Positions 1-7,706 of a stretch of 64,000 bases of DNA are shown here, one piece after another; positions within the stretch are counted from its first letter, which is position 1; each line of letters begins with the position of its first letter. Below the pieces are notes generated by a model that was not told the origin of the DNA, ran no database searches, and worked only from the letters and a program-made list of their open reading frames with translations. The position numbers and the translations under genes were made by a program. The DNA is taken from the NCBI GenBank assembly GCA_019744815.1, contig JAIEUA010000004.1, positions 186,001 through 250,000 of the forward strand, read 5' to 3'. This stretch comes from Phycisphaerales bacterium (GTDB lineage Bacteria > Planctomycetota > Phycisphaerae > Phycisphaerales > UBA1924).

Positions 1-20
1 AGGCTCGATATCATCTGCCC

Positions 21-509
21 GTGCAGTGCCCCTTTTGCAACGCCGACAACGACAAGGTCATCGACAGCCGCGCCAGCGACGCGGGGAAGACCATCCGCCG
101 TCGCCGCGAGTGCGTCGCCTGCAGCAAGCGCTTCACCACCTACGAACGCGTCGAGCAGGCCTCACGCCTCATGGTCGTCAAGCGCGACGGGTCCCGCGTT
201 CCCTTCAGCCGCGAGAACGTCCTGCGGGGCGTCAAATCCGCCTGCGGCAAGCGCCCCATCTCCGAAGAATCCAAGGAACGCATCGCCGACCTCGTTGAAG
301 AAGAGCTGCACAAGGAGTTCGACCGCGAGGTCGCCAGCCGCGTCATCGGCGAACGAGTCATGAGCAAGCTCCGCGACCTCGACGAAGTCGCGTACATCCG
401 CTTCGCGAGCGAGTACTACAAATTCCGCAACGTCGAGGACATCATGCAGCAGCTCGAAGCCCTCAGCGGCCGGATCAAGGATGTGAAAGAGCAGCAGAAG
501 CTGTTCTGA
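21..509 (+). CDS. nrdR: Transcriptional repressor NrdR
   Basis: NrdR is a zinc-finger/ATP-cone repressor that senses ATP/dATP and shuts off ribonucleotide reductase genes. The protein has 162 residues, the usual family length. It opens with the zinc-ribbon motif CPFC, has the second cysteine pair in ECVACSKRF, continues through TTYERVE, and then carries the ATP-cone core (VVKRDGSRVPF) and a charged helical tail. The start is the GTG at 21, which places the CPFC motif at residues 3-6 as in other NrdR proteins. The upstream partner lies outside the window, so operon context cannot be judged. No ribonucleotide reductase gene is present here. Identification is by recognisable family sequence. Confidence 0.97.
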   Translation: MQCPFCNADNDKVIDSRASDAGKTIRRRRECVACSKRFTTYERVEQASRLMVVKRDGSRVPFSRENVLRGVKSACGKRPISEESKERIADLVEEELHKEFDREVASRVIGERVMSKLRDLDEVAYIRFASEYYKFRNVEDIMQQLEALSGRIKDVKEQQKLF

Positions 510-585
510 AGGCACTGGGCAGGTGGCACCAGGAAAGACGTCGGGCATCAGGCGGACGACAACGGGCGACGCATGCCTTGGGTGC

Positions 586-617
586 CACTGCTTGACCGGC
601 TCGGAGGTCAAGCAGTG
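586..617. terminator. Perfect 12-bp hairpin downstream of nrdR
   Basis: Two perfectly complementary 12-base arms (586-597 and 606-617) flank an 8-base loop. The hairpin lies between nrdR (+) and the convergent small membrane gene (-), so it could end transcription from either side. There is no T-run after either arm, so it may instead be one of the GGTGCCAC-type palindromes scattered in this genome. Confidence 0.5.
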
Positions 618-656
618 CGGCGACTCACGATCCCGGCGCGATCGCACGGTGCAAAC

Positions 657-962
657 TCAGCGGCGCGGCGTTCTCAGTTGGATCCAAACTGTCCGCAGCG
701 CATTCCACAAGCCGATCAGGGCGGCTCCGACCAGCCCGATGGGTGCCAGAACCATTCCGACCTTGACACAGAACTCGCCCGCGGATTCAAGAAGCCGGCC
801 GTACCCGGGTGCCGACAGATGTCCGGCGTTCGGCCCGTCGTGATAGGGCACACCACCCGCAAAGACCGCACACGCAAGTCCGACGATGACAAACGCGATC
901 CCGACTCCGCTGAGGATGAGTGACATCTTCGCCACGGAAAGCCGCTGACGCGGAGTGCTCAC
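657..962 (-). CDS. Small two-helix membrane protein, unknown function
   Basis: This is a 101-residue hydrophobic protein with two predicted membrane helices. One begins at SLILSGVGIAFVIVG and the second lies near the C-terminus at VGMVLAPIGLVGAALIGLW, and a short polar loop separates them. I do not recognise the family. The chosen GTG start at 962 has a GGGGA eight bases upstream; an ATG at 926 would give 89 residues and has a poorer ribosome site. It starts only 19 bases after the ftsH stop on the same strand, so co-transcription with ftsH is likely, although no direct functional link is visible. The arginine-rich sequence further upstream in this frame belongs to the ftsH coding region in another frame. 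Confidence 0.6.
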   Translation of the reverse strand: MSTPRQRLSVAKMSLILSGVGIAFVIVGLACAVFAGGVPYHDGPNAGHLSAPGYGRLLESAGEFCVKVGMVLAPIGLVGAALIGLWNALRTVWIQLRTPRR

Positions 963-981
963 GAGCGCGTTCCCCGAATGC

Positions 982-3147
982 TCATGCCGGCGTCGGCATC
1001 GTGCCCGGCGGCAGGTCGGTGCCGGGGGAGGTCGTTCCGTTCGCCGCCGGCGGGTTGGCCTCAGCGGCCTTGCGGGCCTCGGCCCGGAGCAGGTCCGCAA
1101 CCGTCGGCTTCGCCAATGTCTCCCCGCGCATCAGGCGGTGCACGTCGTCGGCCGCGAGCGTCTCGTACTTGAGCAGCGCGTCGGCGACCGCGACCACCTT
1201 CTCCCAGTTGTCGTCGAGGATCTTCTGAGCCTCGGCGAAGGCCTCGTCGACCATCCGCCGCACCTCGTCGTCGATCAGCTTGGCCGTCTCCTCGGAGTAC
1301 ATCCGCTCGGGCATGTACATCTCGCGGGTGTCCATCCCTGTATAGCGGATGAACCCGAGCCGACGGCTCATGCCCCACTCCACCACCATCGTCCGAGCGA
1401 GGCTGGTGACCTGGGAGATGTCCATGGACGCGCCGCTGGAGGCATCGTTCATGGCCTTGGCTTCGGCGATGCGTCCGCCGCAGAGCACCCGCATCGTGGC
1501 GTTGAGCCACTTCACGCTGTAGCCCATGCGGTCCTTCTCGGGCAGGCTGAACGTCGCGCCGCCGGCGCCGCCGCGGGGGATGATCGTCACCTTGTGCAGG
1601 GGGTCGGCATCGGGCAGCAAAGCCTGCAGCACCGCATGCCCCGCCTCGTGATACGCGACCAGCTTGTTCTCGTCCTTCTCGCGGACGCGGCTCTTCTTGG
1701 CCCGGCCGAACTTCACCTTGTCACGAGCCTCCTCGAGGTCCTCGTGCTCGATGAAGTCCTTGTTCTGCATGGTGGCGGCGATGGCCGCCTCGTTGATGAT
1801 GGCCGCGAGGTCGGCGCCGCTGAACATGGGCGTGCCACGGGCGATGCGCTCAAGGTTGATGTTGGGCCCGAGCTTGACCTTCTTGGAGTGAACCTTCAGG
1901 ATCTCCAGCCGGCCCTTCACATCAGGCAGCGGCACGGTGATCTGACGGTCAAAGCGACCCGGGCGGGTGAGCGCGGGGTCGAGGACGTCGTTTCGGTTCG
2001 TCGCTGCGATCACGATCACGCCGTCGGTCGTGTTGAAGCCGTCCATCTCGACCAGGATCGCGTTCAGCGTCTGCTCGCGCTCGTCGTGGCCGCCGGTGGT
2101 AAACCCGCCGCCGCGGCGGCGACCCACCGCGTCGATCTCATCCAGGAAGATGATGCACGGCGCCGAGTCCTTCGCCTGCTTGAACAGGTCGCGGACACGC
2201 GACGCACCCACGCCCACGAACATCTCGACGAAGTCCGAGCCGCTGATCGAGAAGAACGGCACATCCGCCTCGCCCGCGATCGCCTTGGCCAAGAGCGTCT
2301 TGCCGCAGCCCGGCTCGCCCACAAGCAGCACGCCGCGGGGGATACGCCCGCCCAGCTTGGTGAACTTCTTGGGGTTCTTGAGGAACTCGATGATCTCGGT
2401 GCACTCGTCCTTGGCCTCGTCGATGCCGGCGACATCCGCGAAGGACACCCCCGTCATCTCCTTGGTCAGGGTCCGGTGACGGCTCTTGCCGAAGTTGCCC
2501 AGCATGCCCCCGCCGCCGGTCGCGGCCCGAAGCCCGCGGCTCACGATCCACCAGCCCAGCACCAGAATGAACACAAGCGGCGCAAAGAACAGAACCAGCG
2601 TCACCCACGGGCTGGTGTTCCGGAACTGCACCTTGCCGTCGGTGATCTTGTTCACCTCGGCCGCGACCAGATCCTTGTTCGCGGCGTTGATCGGGATGCG
2701 GACGTACGACTCGTTGGGGTTCCCCTCATCGGCCTTGCGCTTCGCCAGAACGCCCTCGTCCGACAGCGTCACCTCCGACAGCTTGCCCGCGGTGTACGCC
2801 GACTTGAACTCCGCCAGCGTGATCCGCTCGCCCCGGTCCGGGCTGCTGAACATCATGAACAGCAGCACCATCAGCACGATCACCGCGACCATGGTGAACA
2901 GGCCGCGCGACTGCGGCGCTTGCGGAGCGCCGGGACCACCACCCCCACCATTGCCATTGGGCCCGCCCGGCGGCGGGGTGCGCTTGGCCCGCGGCTTGGT
3001 CTCGCGCGAATCATCGGCGCGGAAACGGTCGCTGAAAGCCGCGACCCCGTTCCACGCCGAGCCGCGTCCGAACACGAAGCGCGCCGTGCGGCCAACAAAC
3101 GAGGCGATCGAAAAAGCCATCGAAGAAAGCGTAAAGGTCGAACTCAT
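982..3147 (-). CDS. ftsH: ATP-dependent zinc metalloprotease FtsH
   Basis: FtsH is a membrane-anchored AAA+ protease that degrades misfolded membrane and short-lived cytosolic proteins. The 721-residue protein has a Pro/Gly-rich N-terminal stretch, a first membrane helix near residues 85-100, a short periplasmic domain, a second helix near 181-203, Walker A GEPGCGKT near 277, Walker B with FLDEID, the second region of homology ending RPGRFDR, and the zinc site HEAGH near 500-504. The start ATG at 3147 has AGGGG five bases upstream; an in-frame start 72 bases earlier lacks support. The N-terminal extension of about 80 residues before the first helix is longer than in E. coli FtsH. The Walker A variant with Glu-Pro-Gly-Cys is a tolerable substitution for the usual Pro-Pro-Gly-Thr. 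Confidence 0.97.
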   Translation of the reverse strand: MSSTFTLSSMAFSIASFVGRTARFVFGRGSAWNGVAAFSDRFRADDSRETKPRAKRTPPPGGPNGNGGGGGPGAPQAPQSRGLFTMVAVIVLMVLLFMMFSSPDRGERITLAEFKSAYTAGKLSEVTLSDEGVLAKRKADEGNPNESYVRIPINAANKDLVAAEVNKITDGKVQFRNTSPWVTLVLFFAPLVFILVLGWWIVSRGLRAATGGGGMLGNFGKSRHRTLTKEMTGVSFADVAGIDEAKDECTEIIEFLKNPKKFTKLGGRIPRGVLLVGEPGCGKTLLAKAIAGEADVPFFSISGSDFVEMFVGVGASRVRDLFKQAKDSAPCIIFLDEIDAVGRRRGGGFTTGGHDEREQTLNAILVEMDGFNTTDGVIVIAATNRNDVLDPALTRPGRFDRQITVPLPDVKGRLEILKVHSKKVKLGPNINLERIARGTPMFSGADLAAIINEAAIAATMQNKDFIEHEDLEEARDKVKFGRAKKSRVREKDENKLVAYHEAGHAVLQALLPDADPLHKVTIIPRGGAGGATFSLPEKDRMGYSVKWLNATMRVLCGGRIAEAKAMNDASSGASMDISQVTSLARTMVVEWGMSRRLGFIRYTGMDTREMYMPERMYSEETAKLIDDEVRRMVDEAFAEAQKILDDNWEKVVAVADALLKYETLAADDVHRLMRGETLAKPTVADLLRAEARKAAEANPPAANGTTSPGTDLPPGTMPTPA

Positions 3148-3465
3148 CGGTCCCCTAAGACAAAGCTGCGAGCCAGGCAAGTCTGCGACGAAAAGGCGGG
3201 AAGTCCGCCCATCGTACAACAGATCATCGGCCGTCCGGGATTGCTACCCCGACGCCCATCTATCTGTTCGTATTCTGATGGCGGAAGATGCACCCGGATA
3301 CCCGAACGGGGGCCGATTCTAGCGGACGTGGCTTCGCGTCGATGCCGATTGCCGCGATCGATCCGTACGTTTTCCCTGAAACCCCGCTCGCCGATGACGG
3401 TCCACCGCGACGCCTCTCGTTCCTGGCCTTGTCCGAGACGATTCTGGCACCGTTGAGTCATCGCG
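3148..3465. other. Gap between divergent ftsH and a short coiled-coil gene
   Basis: This 318-base stretch lies upstream of ftsH (-) and of the short gene at 3466 (+). It must hold the ftsH promoter, but I cannot point to convincing -35/-10 elements. The open frames that cross it have arginine-rich, non-protein-like composition and no family resemblance. Confidence 0.4.
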
Positions 3466-3687
3466 TTGCTCGCCGGCGTCCCCACCGCGCTGGCCCCGTG
3501 CCGACCGTTCCCGGAAACCGTGTCCCCGTCCGACGGCAAGATCGAGGGCATCAACTACACCAGCATCACCGCCTACGCGGTACAGGCCATCAAAGAGCAG
3601 CGCGAACTGCTCCGCCAGAAGGACCGGCAGATCGAAGAACTCAACGCACGCGTTGAACGGCTCGAACGCGCGCTCAACAGCAAGTAG
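3466..3687 (+). CDS. Short coiled-coil protein, possibly the C-terminal remnant of an S74/tail-fibre-type protein
   Basis: This is a 73-residue reading frame starting at a TTG. Residues from about 23 (DGKIEGINYTSITAYAVQ) run into a clear heptad-patterned helix rich in Glu, Arg, Lys and Leu. The combination of a Gly-Ile-Asn-Tyr turn followed by a terminal coiled coil is typical of the very end of proteins with an S74 intramolecular chaperone or tail-fibre domain, where the last helix forms a trimer. No matching upstream body is present; a stop (TGA at 3454) lies four codons before the start. It could therefore be a decayed fragment or a genuine tiny coiled-coil protein. It converges on the lptE-like gene, with six bases between the two stops. 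Confidence 0.4.
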   Translation: MLAGVPTALAPCRPFPETVSPSDGKIEGINYTSITAYAVQAIKEQRELLRQKDRQIEELNARVERLERALNSK

Positions 3688-3693
3688 ACGGTC

Positions 3694-4221
3694 TCACCAC
3701 TGCGTCCGCATCTCCGACACCACGTCCTTCGCCAGCCGCTGGGCCGCCGACGCCTGGCCGTACTCGATCTTCTCGCTCACGCCCCGCACCGGCACGAACG
3801 TGTCCGCCGCCGAGAAGCTGCGGCGTGACGCCAGCGTCTTCCCGGTCGCGTTGTCCACCCAGTCAAAGTTCACCGTGATGACGTAGCCGTACTCCTGCAC
3901 GAACCCGCTCGGGTCGGTCGCGGTGCGCTTGAGCTCGACGTTGGTGATCGTCCCGCTCAGCGTCGTGTCAGCCGCGGGCGACGGGTCGATGATCCAGGGC
4001 GTCTTGCTCTGGATCTCCTTGATGATTGCCTCGGTCAACTGGGCCTCGACGCCGTGGAAGTAGGTGTTGTTCCGAAAGATCGGCACCTGCACCGTGCGGG
4101 TCTCGGTGTCAAAAGTCGTCTTGAACGAGTAGCCCTGCCGCGGGTCCGACGCGCACGACGTCAGCGCGAGCAACGCCCCTAGCCCCACCGCCGCGATTCC
4201 CAGCGAGCGAGCGATCGCCAT
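3694..4221 (-). CDS. LptE-like outer-membrane lipoprotein (LPS assembly)
   Basis: LptE is the lipoprotein plug of the LptD channel that inserts lipopolysaccharide into the outer membrane. The 175-residue product has a signal peptide ending in the lipobox LTSC (Cys near residue 23). The mature part shows the family pattern: VQVPIFRNNTYFHGVE followed by an LTEAIIKEI helix, TPW, and ADTTLSGTI. The start ATG at 4221 has GAGGA five bases upstream. A GTG at 4233 overlaps the stop of the preceding gene and would add four residues. It follows the BamD-like gene by eight bases, so the two outer-membrane biogenesis genes form an operon. I have not assigned the symbol because LptE sequences are very divergent. 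Confidence 0.75.
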   Translation of the reverse strand: MAIARSLGIAAVGLGALLALTSCASDPRQGYSFKTTFDTETRTVQVPIFRNNTYFHGVEAQLTEAIIKEIQSKTPWIIDPSPAADTTLSGTITNVELKRTATDPSGFVQEYGYVITVNFDWVDNATGKTLASRRSFSAADTFVPVRGVSEKIEYGQASAAQRLAKDVVSEMRTQW

Positions 4222-4229
4222 GCAGTTCC

Positions 4230-5357
4230 TCACGGCTTGGGCTCCTCAGCGGGCTTGGTCTCGGATTCCTTCGCCCCCGCGCTCGGCTCTGGCGTTTCGC
4301 CCGGCTTCTCGGCCGTACGCTCCGACGACCCCTCGGCGGCCTTCGCCTCAGCCTCGCCCGCCGCCGCGGGCTTGGGCACCTCGGGCAACGGCCAGCGTCG
4401 CTCGACAAACATCTCCCGCGCTCGCTTCGCCGCCACGGTGTCGGGGTGCTTCACGATCAGCCGCTTCAACGTGTACCGGGCCGAGACGCTGTCGCCGCGC
4501 TTGAGATACCACGACGCGATCTCGGACATCTGCTTCGCCGCGGACTCGTCCAGACGGCTGATGAGCGCATCGGTCATCCCGATCTCTTCCGCCGCCTGCG
4601 GGTAGCGCTGGGCAAAGTCTCGCACCAGATACTGGGCCTCGATCAATCCCGAAGCGTCGTACCGCGGGCCCTTGTACCGCCCGATGTTTGCGAACACCCG
4701 GCGCTGCATCGCCAGCTGGCGGTACTCGCTGGTCGGGAAGTTCGTCAGGAAAATCTCGTACGCCTCGCTGGCCATCCGCAGGTCGCGGACGCGGTAGTAG
4801 TAGTTCGCCAGCTCGATCGCCGCCCGCTGGGCCAACTGGCTATTCGGCACCCGCTCCTGAACGCGGATGAGCAACTCCTCACCGATCCGCGTCGCGCTGT
4901 CGATCCGCATCCCCAGGAACTTCTTCTTCAGACCGTTCAGGTACATCAACCCGATCTCAAGCTCGCGCTCGATCGCGGTCACAAACTGCGGCGTGCCCGG
5001 ATACTCCTTGATCACCCGCTCGTAGTCGTACAACGACTCGTACTCGTCCTTCAGGGCCAGCTTCGCGTCGCCACGCCGCAACAAGGCTTCCGCCGTCTCC
5101 GGCTTGTCCTGGGCCGCGTTGCGCTTCAGCCACGAGTCGAGCAGCGCCAGCGCCCCCCGCGGCCGGTTCTCGGCGAGCTGCGTCCGGGCCCGCTGCATCA
5201 CGCCCGCGTCCGACGCCGGATCGACCGGCTGCTCCGCCGGCACCCACTTGCCGTCGGGATCAAGCCGCATCGGCGTCTGCGCCAAAGACGCCGACGCCAA
5301 CAGCAAAGTCAGACCGCATGTCAAGAGAACTCGGTTCACGCCGCAAGGATACCGCAC
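4230..5357 (-). CDS. BamD-like TPR protein, outer-membrane assembly
   Basis: This 375-residue exported protein has a signal sequence (RVLLTCGLTLLLASASLAQ), then helical repeats of TPR type including AALALLDSWL-like, YEDYERVIKEYP-like and MASEAYEIFLTNFP segments, and a low-complexity Pro/Glu/Lys tail from about residue 330. The FLTNFP..EYR spacing is typical of BamD/YfiO proteins, which act in the BAM complex that folds outer-membrane beta-barrels. There is no lipobox cysteine in the usual place, so membrane anchoring is unclear. The GTG at 5357 has AGGG nine bases upstream; a second GTG at 5339 is a valid alternative that gives a cleaner signal peptide. It is the first gene of an operon with the LptE-like gene. 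Confidence 0.7.
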   Translation of the reverse strand: MRYPCGVNRVLLTCGLTLLLASASLAQTPMRLDPDGKWVPAEQPVDPASDAGVMQRARTQLAENRPRGALALLDSWLKRNAAQDKPETAEALLRRGDAKLALKDEYESLYDYERVIKEYPGTPQFVTAIERELEIGLMYLNGLKKKFLGMRIDSATRIGEELLIRVQERVPNSQLAQRAAIELANYYYRVRDLRMASEAYEIFLTNFPTSEYRQLAMQRRVFANIGRYKGPRYDASGLIEAQYLVRDFAQRYPQAAEEIGMTDALISRLDESAAKQMSEIASWYLKRGDSVSARYTLKRLIVKHPDTVAAKRAREMFVERRWPLPEVPKPAAAGEAEAKAAEGSSERTAEKPGETPEPSAGAKESETKPAEEPKP

Positions 5358-5418
5358 CGAGCGACGCCCTGCAGGACGCCCTGCAGCAAGAACCTCTCGC
5401 GCCGGTTCCGCTCACTGG

Positions 5419-5814
5419 TCACGCGCTCTTGCGGAATCGCTCGATATCCGGACGGATGACCTCGTTCTTCCCCGCCGCCGAACCGACCTCGTTGATGATC
5501 TGGCGCGCCTCGTCCGACAGGTTCACAAACTCCAGCCCCAGCACGTACCGCTTCCCGCCGATCAGCGACTTGAGCTTCGCGGCCCAGCCATCAGGGTGCG
5601 CCTCGCTCACCCACGCGATGCGGCAGGTGACGTTCGCCACCCCGCTGACGCCCACCAGCTCGACGGCGACCACGTCGTCCACCAGCGGCGGAACCGCACG
5701 CAGCGTCAGCAGCCGCATCCCGCCGGCGGACATGTCGGTCACCTCCCCCAGCGAGGAGTCCACGAACTGGCAGACCACTCTTCCAAATCGTCGAGGGTGC
5801 ATGAAGCCACGCAT
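5419..5814 (-). CDS. PilZ-domain protein, probable cyclic-di-GMP receptor
   Basis: The roughly 131-residue product carries the PilZ signature: an arginine-containing N-terminal motif (HPRRFGRV) followed about 22 residues later by DMSAGGMRL, matching the RxxxR...D/NxSxxG cyclic-di-GMP binding consensus. The body ends with a strand containing LGLEFVNLSDE, as in other PilZ domains. The start is uncertain: ATG at 5814 is used, with ATG at 5802 also possible, and neither has a strong ribosome site. It is divergent from motA-motB, so a role in cyclic-di-GMP control of motility is a reasonable inference, but nothing in the sequence proves the link. Confidence 0.8.
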   Translation of the reverse strand: MRGFMHPRRFGRVVCQFVDSSLGEVTDMSAGGMRLLTLRAVPPLVDDVVAVELVGVSGVANVTCRIAWVSEAHPDGWAAKLKSLIGGKRYVLGLEFVNLSDEARQIINEVGSAAGKNEVIRPDIERFRKSA

Positions 5815-6076
5815 CGGGAAACACCGGCCAAGACTGCGACCCGATTCCCCTCGCCAACCATCGCCGCCCCTTCTCGGTCGTCGCCAACGCACCAATCCGC
5901 TTGACCGCGATGACCGAAACACCCCTCCGCCCCTGAAGTTCCGATGGCTCTATCCGCTTTCGGCAGATTCTGACGGCTTCTCCGCTCTTTCCGACCGGAT
6001 CGCCTGGGTCGACCTGAACCGCTGTGCCGATTGTGCCGACCTTTCCGGCGAAGTCTGCCCTCGCGGAGTTACCACC

Positions 6077-6853
6077 ATGGACAAAGCCAGTCTCGTCGGT
6101 TCGCTCATGATGACCTTCGTCGTCGGCCTGGTCTGCTGGCAGGCCACCCACGGCGACCTCATGTCCCTCTGGTCCGCCAAGGGCTTCTACATGGTCATCC
6201 TCGGCTCCATCGCCGCGGTCATGATGTCCATGCCCTTTGACCGCATCAAGATGGTCCCCGGGTACGTCAAACGCTTCCTCTTCCACCCCGGCACCCCCGT
6301 GATGGAGACCATCAACCAGATCGCCGCCCTCGCCGACCGCGCCCGCAAGGACGGCATCCTCGCCCTCGAGAACGAACTCCCCAAGCTCGACGACCCCTTC
6401 TTCCGCAACGGCATGAAGATGGCCATCGACGGCGTCGACCCCGACACCATCGAGTCCACCCTCCGACTCGAGATCATGGCCATGCAGGACCGCCACAAGT
6501 CCGGCAAGAAGTTCTTCGACATCCTCAAGACCTACGGCCCCGGACTCGGCCTCGTCGCGACGCTCATGGGACAGATCGGCATGTTCAAGAGCCTCGGCGG
6601 CGACATCGCCACCATGGGTTACATGCTCGCCGTCGCCGTCGTCGCCACCATGTACGGCACCGTGCTCGCCAACTGCATCGCCGGCCCCATGGGCGACAAG
6701 CTCGCCTACCGCTCCAGCGAAGAAATCCTCCGCCGCGAGATGGTCCTCCAGGCCATTCTCTCCATCCAGGCCGGCGACAACCCGCGAGCCACGCTCGACA
6801 AGATGGCGTCCTTCGTCCCCGCCAACAACCGCGAGCAGCTCAAGGCCGCTTGA
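6077..6853 (+). CDS. motA: Flagellar motor stator protein MotA
   Basis: MotA forms, with MotB, the proton- or sodium-driven stator of the flagellar motor. The 258-residue product has four membrane helices: the first near residues 4-22, the second near 31-48 (GFYMVILGSIAAVMM), a long cytoplasmic segment with the charged residues that contact FliG, and the last two near 160-210 (YGPGLGLVATLMGQIGM and MLAVAVVATMYGTVLAN). The proline/glycine-containing ends of the third and fourth helices fit the family. The start ATG at 6077 has GGAG eight bases upstream; the longer open frame before it is not protein-like. It is followed after 24 bases by motB. Confidence 0.93.
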   Translation: MDKASLVGSLMMTFVVGLVCWQATHGDLMSLWSAKGFYMVILGSIAAVMMSMPFDRIKMVPGYVKRFLFHPGTPVMETINQIAALADRARKDGILALENELPKLDDPFFRNGMKMAIDGVDPDTIESTLRLEIMAMQDRHKSGKKFFDILKTYGPGLGLVATLMGQIGMFKSLGGDIATMGYMLAVAVVATMYGTVLANCIAGPMGDKLAYRSSEEILRREMVLQAILSIQAGDNPRATLDKMASFVPANNREQLKAA

Positions 6854-6877
6854 ACGCTCTGATCCGAGAGCCCATCC

Positions 6878-7687
6878 ATGGCAGACCACGACAAACACGG
6901 TGACGACAAGGGCTCGCACAAGCCCCACAAGAAGCACCACCCGCACATGCCCCACGAGCATGAGCACGAAGAAGGCTGGATCGTCTCCTTCGCCGACAAC
7001 GTGCTGCTCATGATGGGCTTCTTCGTCATCCTGCTCGCGATGAACATGGGCCCCAAGGGCAAGTCCGACGCCGAGCCGCAGCCCGCCGGCGCCAGCGACA
7101 GCCTCATCGACTTCGCGATCGCGGTCCGCGAGGCCTTCAACAACCCCGTCTCGATGGACTCCACCAAGCCCGAGGACCAGGCCCTCATCCGCCGCCTCAA
7201 GGACCGAGAGGTCGGCGAACGCCGCATCGGCCCCTCCGGAAAAGACTCCAAGTCCCAAGCCGTCCGACGCAACACCAGCGTCGGCGAGGACGGCTACGTC
7301 CAGTTCGACGCCAACAAAACCACGCTCACCGAATCAGGCCGCCAGACCATCGAGGAGATCGCCACCAAGCTCGCCGGCGCACGTTGGGTCATCGAGGTCC
7401 GCGGCCACGCCAGCCGCTGGGAATCCTGGGGCGATGAACGCAAGGCCCGCGAGCTTTCGTACCAGCGCGCCTGGGCTGTCGGCAACGAGCTCGTCCGCCA
7501 CGGCATCTCGTGGGATCAGCTCCGCCTCGCCGCCAGCGGCCACTCCGCCCCCGTCGTCGCTCGCGCGATGAGCAGCGCCGAGGCCGAGACCAATCAGCGC
7601 ACCGAGATCATCGTGCTCGACGAGCCGATCCCCGAGGACCCGTTCAGCGCCACGCCGACCAAGCGGCGCGGCGCCGAGGATCGCTGA
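6878..7687 (+). CDS. motB: Flagellar motor stator protein MotB
   Basis: MotB anchors the stator to peptidoglycan and carries the ion-binding aspartate. The 269-residue protein has a His-rich cytoplasmic head (ten histidines in residues 4-30), one membrane helix starting at WIVSFADNVLLMM with the expected aspartate at residue 40, a linker, and a C-terminal OmpA-like peptidoglycan-binding domain (EVRGHASRWE, then ELSYQRAWAVGNEL and the SGHSAP strand). Length and order match MotB. The His-rich head is unusual for the family. It is co-transcribed with motA and converges on glmS, with 19 bases between stops. Confidence 0.92.
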   Translation: MADHDKHGDDKGSHKPHKKHHPHMPHEHEHEEGWIVSFADNVLLMMGFFVILLAMNMGPKGKSDAEPQPAGASDSLIDFAIAVREAFNNPVSMDSTKPEDQALIRRLKDREVGERRIGPSGKDSKSQAVRRNTSVGEDGYVQFDANKTTLTESGRQTIEEIATKLAGARWVIEVRGHASRWESWGDERKARELSYQRAWAVGNELVRHGISWDQLRLAASGHSAPVVARAMSSAEAETNQRTEIIVLDEPIPEDPFSATPTKRRGAEDR

Positions 7688-7706
7688 GCAGCCAGAAAAG
7701 CCCTGC

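Noticed and set aside
955..3456. A plus-strand open frame of 833 codons across ftsH
   Set aside because: It is antisense to ftsH, which has all FtsH motifs; the frame's protein is His/Arg/Val-rich without any recognisable domain.
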